A stretch of DNA of 5,174 bases from Ignavibacteria bacterium (GTDB lineage Bacteria; Bacteroidota; Ignavibacteria; Ignavibacteriales; Ignavibacteriaceae): the NCBI GenBank assembly GCA_029863735.1, contig JAOTUT010000151.1, positions 1 through 5,174 on the forward strand. Reading direction: 5' to 3'. The translations under genes were made by a program, and so were the position numbers. The notes below the pieces were generated by a model. That model saw nothing but the letters and a program-made list of their open reading frames with translations. It was not told where the DNA came from and made no database searches. How positions within the stretch are numbered: position 1 is the first letter of the stretch; each line of letters starts with the position of its first letter. Shown here piece by piece: positions 1-3,841 of the stretch.

Positions 1-749
1 GCAACAATGTACAGAAAGAAATTTATCTAACTGATCTCATCTCATTGTTCAATGAAAATAATTATTCAGTTGCTGCTGTCAGTCCCGGAAAGGATTACGT
101 GGTAATGGGCTTCAATAATAAATCAGTGCTGAAAGAGATGGAAGCTATTGCCCGTAAAAATGTTTACGAAAAACTGAAAGACATAATTGAGATTGAAGAT
201 CCCGACGATTTCTTTATCCACGAAAATGTTGTTGAGGATATTTTGAAGATGGATAAGAAACATTCTGTTCTTGATATTAGTATTGGCAAAGGTGCTCACA
301 TTGGAAAAGAAGTAAAACTGAATCTCAATCTCAAACTTGATAAAAATATTTTTATAGATGGAAAGGTAGTATTCGGAAAAAATGTTTCCGTAAGCCAGAA
401 TGTGCTCCTTTCCTGTTACCCAGGACAAACATTAAAGATTGGTGACAACGTGCAAATTCTTTGGGGCGATATTATCAAAGGCAACATTGTTATCGGCGAT
501 GGTTCACGGATTGAATCCAGTGTTAATATGACCGGCAGTGATGAGTTCCCCTTGCGGATTGGGAAAAATGTTTTAATAAAAGGAACCTCTTACATTTTCG
601 GTTCGAAGATATCTGACAACCTTTGTATTGAACACAGCATACTTGTAAAAAAGAAAGTCCGTGCGGTAAAGGATAAAAAAGGAAAGATACAGCCAATTAG
701 GTATTTTGTGCCGGAGAGTGAGGGGGGAAAATTAATTCAAAAATATTAG
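1..749 (+). CDS. GlmU-like sugar-1-phosphate nucleotidyltransferase, C-terminal part (5' truncated by window)
   Basis: The reading frame is open from base 3, so the TTG at 45 is internal and the gene starts before the window; 248 residues are visible. The first residues, NNVQKEIYLTD, match the NN-Q-E-YLTD motif of the GlmU/nucleotidyltransferase fold. MGFNN at visible residues 35-39 matches the GVNNR segment, whose Asn helps bind Mg2+ and nucleotide. The family joins a sugar-1-phosphate to UTP or another NTP, releasing pyrophosphate, in the cytoplasm. From about residue 85 the protein has hexapeptide-like turns (SIGKGAHIG, VVFGKNVSV, LKIGDNVQI, IVIGDGSRI, LRIGKNVLI) typical of a left-handed beta-helix. 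The helix lacks the NYDG and downstream signatures of the GlmU acetyltransferase domain, and it ends in a basic, non-helical tail. It may therefore be a monofunctional or divergent GlmU relative, so no symbol is given. The next ORF begins 7 bp downstream, suggesting co-transcription. Confidence 0.8.
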   Translation, partial: NNVQKEIYLTDLISLFNENNYSVAAVSPGKDYVVMGFNNKSVLKEMEAIARKNVYEKLKDIIEIEDPDDFFIHENVVEDILKMDKKHSVLDISIGKGAHIGKEVKLNLNLKLDKNIFIDGKVVFGKNVSVSQNVLLSCYPGQTLKIGDNVQILWGDIIKGNIVIGDGSRIESSVNMTGSDEFPLRIGKNVLIKGTSYIFGSKISDNLCIEHSILVKKKVRAVKDKKGKIQPIRYFVPESEGGKLIQKY

Positions 750-756
750 AAAGTAT

Positions 757-1221
757 TTGATTGTGACTACTCCACATCCTGCTATCGTTGAAGTTTTAAA
801 TCGTCTGAAGAATTTATCCTCAATCCCAATTATTCAGAATGGTGACACAATATCAATTGAACCAATCAATTCAAATGGATTCAAATGTGAATTAGTTGAT
901 AGCGGCCTAAATTATATGGTTTTTTTTGATGGTTGGCACACAGATCAATTCAATTCTTTTGAAGATGCTGCGAAATGTTTTCTTTTCGGATTGACAACTG
1001 CAGCAAGATTATGTGTAAAAGAAAGAGGAAATTGGAGATATTGGTGGAATCTTGAGACTTATGCTGATGGAGAATGGGGAGGAATTGAAATAACAGGTAT
1101 TCCATTTTGGCCGTTCTGGAGGAGAAAAAAAACTTTTTATTTACAAAATGACTGGATTCAAGTTGAAAAATTAAAGCCTTGGATTGGTGAACAATTTTCT
1201 GGTTGTAAAATTGTACAATAA
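757..1221 (+). CDS. Tryptophan-rich hypothetical protein, about 154 aa
   Basis: I do not recognise this family. The product is soluble-looking: no signal peptide and no membrane segment. It has nine tryptophans (residues 60, 93, 96, 97, 107, 118, 121, 133, 142), mostly in the second half, in blocks such as FFDGWH, NWRYWWNLE, DGEWGG and FWPFWRRKK. A helix-like stretch, SFEDAAKCFLFGLTTAARL (67-85), lies between probable beta segments, giving an alpha+beta impression. The start is uncertain. TTG at 757 gives 154 residues, while GTG at 763 gives 152. The only purine-rich upstream site, AGAAAG at 748-753, is 3 bp from the TTG but 9 bp from the GTG, so the GTG is better spaced. It follows the GlmU-like gene by 7-13 bp, probably in one transcript, and converges on rpsT with 11 bp between the stops. 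Composition is about 34% GC by hand count, which is not strikingly different from its neighbours. Small immunity-like or accessory proteins can look like this, but nothing visible proves that. Confidence 0.75.
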   Translation: MIVTTPHPAIVEVLNRLKNLSSIPIIQNGDTISIEPINSNGFKCELVDSGLNYMVFFDGWHTDQFNSFEDAAKCFLFGLTTAARLCVKERGNWRYWWNLETYADGEWGGIEITGIPFWPFWRRKKTFYLQNDWIQVEKLKPWIGEQFSGCKIVQ

Positions 1222-1232
1222 ACTATTTTTAC

Positions 1233-1496
1233 TTACTTAGCTGACTGCAGTTTGTTCAAATGTTTTGTCAGACTGGCCTTCTTTCTGGAAGCAGTATTCT
1301 TTTTAATTAAACCTTTTGTAGTTCCTTTGTCAAGTATGCTTACAGCTTCTTTGTAAAGCTTTTCTGCTTCTTCTTTATTGTTTGTAGCCATAACTTTTTT
1401 TACACTGGACTTTATACGTGTCGCACCCTGCTGGTTAACCACTCTTTTTCTTTCGTTTGTTCTTATTCTTTTCTTTGCCGATTTATGAGTTGCCAT
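1233..1496 (-). CDS. rpsT: 30S ribosomal protein S20
   Basis: This 87-residue, strongly basic protein has the typical length and sequence of bacterial S20. It begins MATHKSAKKRIRTNERKR and continues through SSVKKVMA, EEAEKLYKEAVSILDKGTTKGLIKKNTASRKKASLTKHLNKL. The repeated Lys/Arg pattern fits the three-helix bundle that binds 16S rRNA in the lower body of the 30S subunit during early assembly. The ATG start at 1496-1494 is supported by the conserved N-terminus. It is also supported by a Shine-Dalgarno-like AAGGAT read on the minus strand at 1511-1506, about 10 nt upstream. The gene stands alone, divergent from queE and convergent with the tryptophan-rich ORF, which fits rpsT often being monocistronic. 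I see no convincing rho-independent terminator after it; the 11-bp gap to the converging gene leaves no room, and the nearby ATTGTACAAT palindrome is short and loopless. Confidence 0.97.
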   Translation of the reverse strand: MATHKSAKKRIRTNERKRVVNQQGATRIKSSVKKVMATNNKEEAEKLYKEAVSILDKGTTKGLIKKNTASRKKASLTKHLNKLQSAK

Positions 1497-1514
1497 TAAG
1501 TGTAAATCCTTTTT

Positions 1515-1558
1515 ATTTAACTAAAATTAACTTCTTTTTGTCAAAATTTGAGTGTCAA
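1515..1558 (-). promoter_or_regulatory. Tentative rpsT promoter region with tandem TTGACA boxes
   Basis: Read on the minus strand, upstream of rpsT, there are two TTGACA hexamers, at 1558-1553 and 1544-1539, each an exact match to the sigma-70 -35 consensus. The downstream copy is followed after 18 bp by TTAAAT (1520-1515), a 4/6 match to a -10 box. The weakness is that transcription from this pair would start near 1508, inside the Shine-Dalgarno-like site of rpsT. Either the leader is almost absent or the real -10 lies elsewhere. The hexamers could also be chance in this AT-rich spacer. Confidence 0.2.
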
Positions 1559-1629
1559 ATATAGGGCATAGCGTGTTTGAAATCAACCTGCACAGGAGTA
1601 ACTTTTGCGAGCAAATTCAAGTAATTTAA

Positions 1630-1650
1630 ACCCTGGACTTGTGTCAGGGT
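1630..1650. repeat. Small palindromic repeat (ACCCTG ... CAGGGT)
   Basis: ACCCTG (1630-1635) and CAGGGT (1645-1650) form a perfect 6-bp inverted repeat around the 9-nt loop GACTTGTGT. On the + strand it is followed by CTTTTTC, which superficially resembles a terminator. However, no + strand gene lies upstream within 400 bp, and rpsT is transcribed in the opposite direction away from it. From memory it resembles the short dispersed ACCCTGAACTTGTTTCAGGGT-type palindromes of Bacteroidota-like genomes, so I call it an intergenic repeat unit. That resemblance is recalled and not searched. Confidence 0.5.
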
Positions 1651-1677
1651 CTTTTTCATAATAGACAGTATACTAAG

Positions 1678-1718
1678 ATCCCGAAACGAGCCTGCCTGTC
1701 GGCAGACAGGTTCGGGAT
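1678..1718. repeat. Nested palindromic repeat directly upstream of queE
   Basis: An outer perfect 8-bp inverted repeat, ATCCCGAA (1678-1685) and TTCGGGAT (1711-1718), encloses ACGAG and then a GC-rich inner palindrome at 1691-1710. The inner part can fold as CCTGTC (1695-1700) with GACAGG (1705-1710) around GGCA. Alternatively CTGCC (1692-1696) pairs with GGCAG (1701-1705). Without the inner 20 bp, the outer arms would form a simple ATCCCGAA-ACGAG-TTCGGGAT hairpin, so the structure looks like one palindrome inserted into the loop of another. It lies only 8 bp before the queE start, so it would be part of, or adjacent to, the queE leader. Confidence 0.7.
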
Positions 1719-1726
1719 TAAGAACC

Positions 1727-2368
1727 TTGCTTAAAATCAACGAAATATATCACTCAATTCAAGGAGAAAGCACAAGTGCCGGAAAACCCTGCGTATTTGT
1801 TCGGCTGACTTACTGTAATCTCCGCTGCACTTACTGCGATACTGAATATGCCTTTTACGAAGGAAAGGATATGTCCGTCCAGCAGGTAATCGATGAAATT
1901 GAAAAATACAATTGCAAGCTTGTTGAAATCACCGGCGGGGAACCACTTGTTCAGATGGAAGAATGTCTGGATTTGATGAAGAAACTCTGCGACCTAGGTT
2001 ACGAAGTGATGATTGAAACAGGCGGAAGCCTTTCTATAAAAGATATCGATCCGAGAGTGAAAATTATTATGGATTTGAAATGCCCATCAAGCGAAATGGA
2101 AAAGAAAAATCTTTACGAGAATGTTCAATATCTTAAGCCAATCGATGAACTTAAATTTGTAATTGGAAATCGTGAAGATTATGAGTGGACATTCGAAATT
2201 CTCAAAAAATATAATCTACGGGGGAAATGTGAAATTCTTTTCTCTGTTGTCTTTGGTGAACTTGAACCTGTTCAGCTTGTAAACTGGATTTTAGAAGATA
2301 AGCTCGATGTAAGATTTCAACTGCAGATGCACAAATATATCTGGCATCCTGAAACAAAAGGAGTATAG
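1727..2368 (+). CDS. queE: 7-carboxy-7-deazaguanine synthase
   Basis: QueE is a radical SAM enzyme that contracts 6-carboxy-5,6,7,8-tetrahydropterin to 7-carboxy-7-deazaguanine, the third step to preQ0 and queuosine. The 213-residue product has the family N-terminus (LKINEIYHSIQGES). It also carries the CX3CX2C cluster motif at Cys30, Cys34 and Cys37 for the 4Fe-4S cluster, EITGGEP (67-73) for SAM binding, ETGG (97-100) and MDLKCP (115-120), and ends LQMHKYIWHPETKGV. Its length matches the short QueE class. The start is TTG at 1727; the frame is open back to 1625 but offers no other ATG, GTG or TTG, and family alignment supports the TTG. There is no clear Shine-Dalgarno, because a palindromic repeat (1678-1718) occupies the leader. 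queD follows after 158 bp containing another repeat. Product identity is secure, while the exact first codon is somewhat less so. Confidence 0.95.
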   Translation: MLKINEIYHSIQGESTSAGKPCVFVRLTYCNLRCTYCDTEYAFYEGKDMSVQQVIDEIEKYNCKLVEITGGEPLVQMEECLDLMKKLCDLGYEVMIETGGSLSIKDIDPRVKIIMDLKCPSSEMEKKNLYENVQYLKPIDELKFVIGNREDYEWTFEILKKYNLRGKCEILFSVVFGELEPVQLVNWILEDKLDVRFQLQMHKYIWHPETKGV

Positions 2369-2384
2369 ATTGATAGAAGTAATT

Positions 2385-2480
2385 TGTCATCACGAGCCAC
2401 CGCCAGAGGCGGGGGAGAAGTGATCTCACTTTGAAGATTAAGCTATGAGATTGCTTCGTCGTGAACTCCTCGCAATGACA
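2385..2480. mobile_element. MITE/REP-like imperfect inverted-repeat element between queE and queD
   Basis: This 96-bp non-coding element has terminal inverted repeats TGTCATCACGAG (2385-2396) and CTCGCAATGACA (2469-2480), matching at 10 of 12 positions. Inside is a second inverted pair, GAAGTGATCTCA (2417-2428) and TGAGATTGCTTC (2446-2457). It also matches at 10 of 12, with both differences giving G-U wobbles in + strand RNA. A separate GC-rich hairpin, CCGCC-AGA-GGCGG (2400-2412), sits in the left arm. The whole would fold into one long stem-loop. The ends and inner arms resemble, from memory, the TGTCATTGCGAG...GAAGCAATCTCA repeats scattered in many bacterial genomes. No transposase and no clear target duplication are visible, so it would be non-autonomous. 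Confidence 0.75.
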
Positions 2481-2526
2481 GTTAAAAGTTAAGTCTTTAA
2501 TAACTTTATAATTTAAATATTTGATT

Positions 2527-2943
2527 ATGAAAATAGCAAAAGAATTCAGATGGGAAATGGGACACAGACTGCCCGAGCATTTCGGGCAGTGTAAAAACAT
2601 TCACGGACATTCGTACAAAATGCTCGTAGAGTTTGAAGGTGAGCTTGACAAAAACGGAATGATAATAGATTACTACGATGTTGAAAAGATTATCAACCCC
2701 ATTGTCGAGAAGCTCGATCATGCATTTATGGTTAATAAAGATGATAAAATAGTGCTTGAGTTTTTAGAAAAAATGAACTCGAAAAAAGTTGTTGTTGATT
2801 TTGAATCAACTGCAGAAAACATTTGTCTTTATTTGCTGAACAAAGTTAAGAAGTCTTCATTACCACAAAACATTAATGAAATTAAAATTCGTGTTTATGA
2901 AACCTCTCAAGATTATGCAGAGGAAATAGTAAAATTAAGATGA
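2527..2943 (+). CDS. queD: 6-carboxy-5,6,7,8-tetrahydropterin synthase (QueD/PTPS family)
   Basis: QueD converts 7,8-dihydroneopterin triphosphate to 6-carboxytetrahydropterin, the substrate of QueE encoded just upstream. In the 138-residue product the zinc ligands are His13 (in MGHRLPEH), His26 and His28 (in IHGHSY). The catalytic Cys22 lies in GQCKN, and Asp64-His65 (LDHAF) supplies the other catalytic pair. TAEN (95-98) and Glu125 (VYETS) complete the pterin-binding signature. Cys before HGH with the LDH and ETS motifs fits QueD, but the eukaryotic-type 6-pyruvoyl-tetrahydropterin synthase shares these; the queE neighbour decides for QueD. I chose ATG at 2527 because MKIAKEFRWEMGHRL aligns with the family start; TTG at 2521 would add two residues. 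No good Shine-Dalgarno is seen. The stop overlaps the truA start in ATGA (2940-2943), implying translational coupling. A 9-bp hairpin lies within the coding sequence at 2568-2590. Confidence 0.93.
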   Translation: MKIAKEFRWEMGHRLPEHFGQCKNIHGHSYKMLVEFEGELDKNGMIIDYYDVEKIINPIVEKLDHAFMVNKDDKIVLEFLEKMNSKKVVVDFESTAENICLYLLNKVKKSSLPQNINEIKIRVYETSQDYAEEIVKLR

Positions 2944-3836
2944 GTAAATCTTCACGTTCGAATAGCATAACAGGTAAAAACAGATTTACTAAGGGGAAAC
3001 AGAAGACGAAATATCAATCATTCGATCGGAAACCCAACTATCAAAAATCTGTCAAAGACTTCTCACGCTTCAAGCTTTTTATTGAATATGACGGTACACG
3101 TTTTTCTGGCTGGCAAAGACAGGAGAATGCACGAACAATTCAGGGAACGATAATCCAATCAGCCAAAGAAATATTCGGAAAAGATTTTATTGATCTTCAA
3201 GGTTCAGGAAGAACTGATAGCGGAGTCCATGCTCTTGAGCAAGTTGCTCATCTGGATGCAAAAACTATGCTTGCACCAGAGATAATAAGAATGAAATTAA
3301 ATGATCTTTTACCATCTGATATAAATATTATTGAAGTTGAAAAAGCACATCAGAAATTTTATGCAAGACACGATGCAAAATTCCGTAGCTACCTTTATCA
3401 GATTTCCCGGAGAAGAACTGCTTTTGGGAAAAAGTATGTCTGGTGGGTAAAAGATAAACTTGATTTTAAGAAAATGGAATTAGCCTCAAAACTATTTATT
3501 GGTATGCATGATTTTTCATCTTTTACTGATGACGATCCTGAAGAAAAATCAACTAAAGTTTTAATTGACAACATTCAACTGAAAGAAGAAGGTAATTTAG
3601 TTTTAATTAGAATTGTTGGCTCACATTTTATCTGGAAAATGGTAAGAAGAATAGTCGGAGTTCTGGTTGAAGTAGGAAGAGGAAAGAAAACAGAAAGGGA
3701 AATAATTAATTATCTAAATGTTAAATCGAATGAAGTTGCCAAGTTTACTGCACCCCCTTCGGGATTGTTTTTAGAAAAGGTTTTATATGAAGGAGAAAGT
3801 CTGGATGATAAGCTTAATTCTATGATAAAAATCTGA
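2940..3836 (+). CDS. truA: tRNA pseudouridine(38-40) synthase with basic N-terminal extension
   Basis: TruA isomerises uridines 38-40 in the tRNA anticodon arm to pseudouridine. The conserved core begins at about residue 44 with FKLFIEYDGTRFSGWQRQ. It contains GSGRTDSGVHA (88-98), where Asp93 is the catalytic aspartate, followed by YARHDAKFRSYLYQI, GMHDFSSFT, IVGSHFIWKMVRRIVG and the C-terminal APPSGLFLEKVLY. The 298-residue length exceeds the usual 245-270 because of a leading segment of about 43 residues. That segment carries 13 Lys/Arg and only two acidic residues, with Ser, Asn and Gln, and is probably disordered and RNA-contacting. The ATG at 2940 is well supported: it overlaps the queD stop, and no other ATG occurs before the core. 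Co-translation with queD groups it with the queuosine genes, as both modify the anticodon arm. Its stop lies 5 bp from the converging uvrB stop, with no terminator hairpin between. Confidence 0.95.
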   Translation: MSKSSRSNSITGKNRFTKGKQKTKYQSFDRKPNYQKSVKDFSRFKLFIEYDGTRFSGWQRQENARTIQGTIIQSAKEIFGKDFIDLQGSGRTDSGVHALEQVAHLDAKTMLAPEIIRMKLNDLLPSDINIIEVEKAHQKFYARHDAKFRSYLYQISRRRTAFGKKYVWWVKDKLDFKKMELASKLFIGMHDFSSFTDDDPEEKSTKVLIDNIQLKEEGNLVLIRIVGSHFIWKMVRRIVGVLVEVGRGKKTEREIINYLNVKSNEVAKFTAPPSGLFLEKVLYEGESLDDKLNSMIKI

Positions 3837-3841
3837 TGTAA

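Noticed and set aside
123..428. A 101-codon minus-strand ORF opposite the GlmU-like gene
   Set aside because: Low-complexity, Phe/Ile/Asn-rich translation of the antisense strand of a recognised gene.
1210..1230. ATTGTACAAT palindrome followed by T-rich sequence as a terminator at the end of the tryptophan-rich ORF
   Set aside because: A loopless, AT-rich 10-bp palindrome has little hairpin stability in RNA, and it lies over the stop codon.
1576..1607. TTTG-N19-TAACTTTTG on the + strand, reminiscent of the Bacteroidota -33/-7 promoter
   Set aside because: The -7 element has one extra base compared with TAnnTTTG, and such AT-rich words are common here; not strong enough to annotate as the queE promoter.
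1630..1657. Hairpin plus T-run as a rho-independent terminator
   Set aside because: No + strand transcript is known to need ending here and the stem is only 6 bp with a 9-nt loop; a repeat unit explains it better.
1618..1726. preQ1 riboswitch upstream of queE
   Set aside because: The expected location was examined, but there is no short C-rich hairpin followed by an A-rich tail and pseudoknot pairing; the hairpins present are explained as palindromic repeats.
1555..1740. A 61-codon minus-strand ORF crossing the rpsT-queE spacer
   Set aside because: Its first half is translated palindromic repeat and overlaps the queE start; only the last 20 or so codons look protein-like, so it is listed as a possible remnant and not as a gene.
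2202..2600. A 132-codon minus-strand ORF across queE, the repeat element and queD
   Set aside because: It overlaps two well supported genes, its middle is translated inverted repeat, and the product has no recognisable domain.
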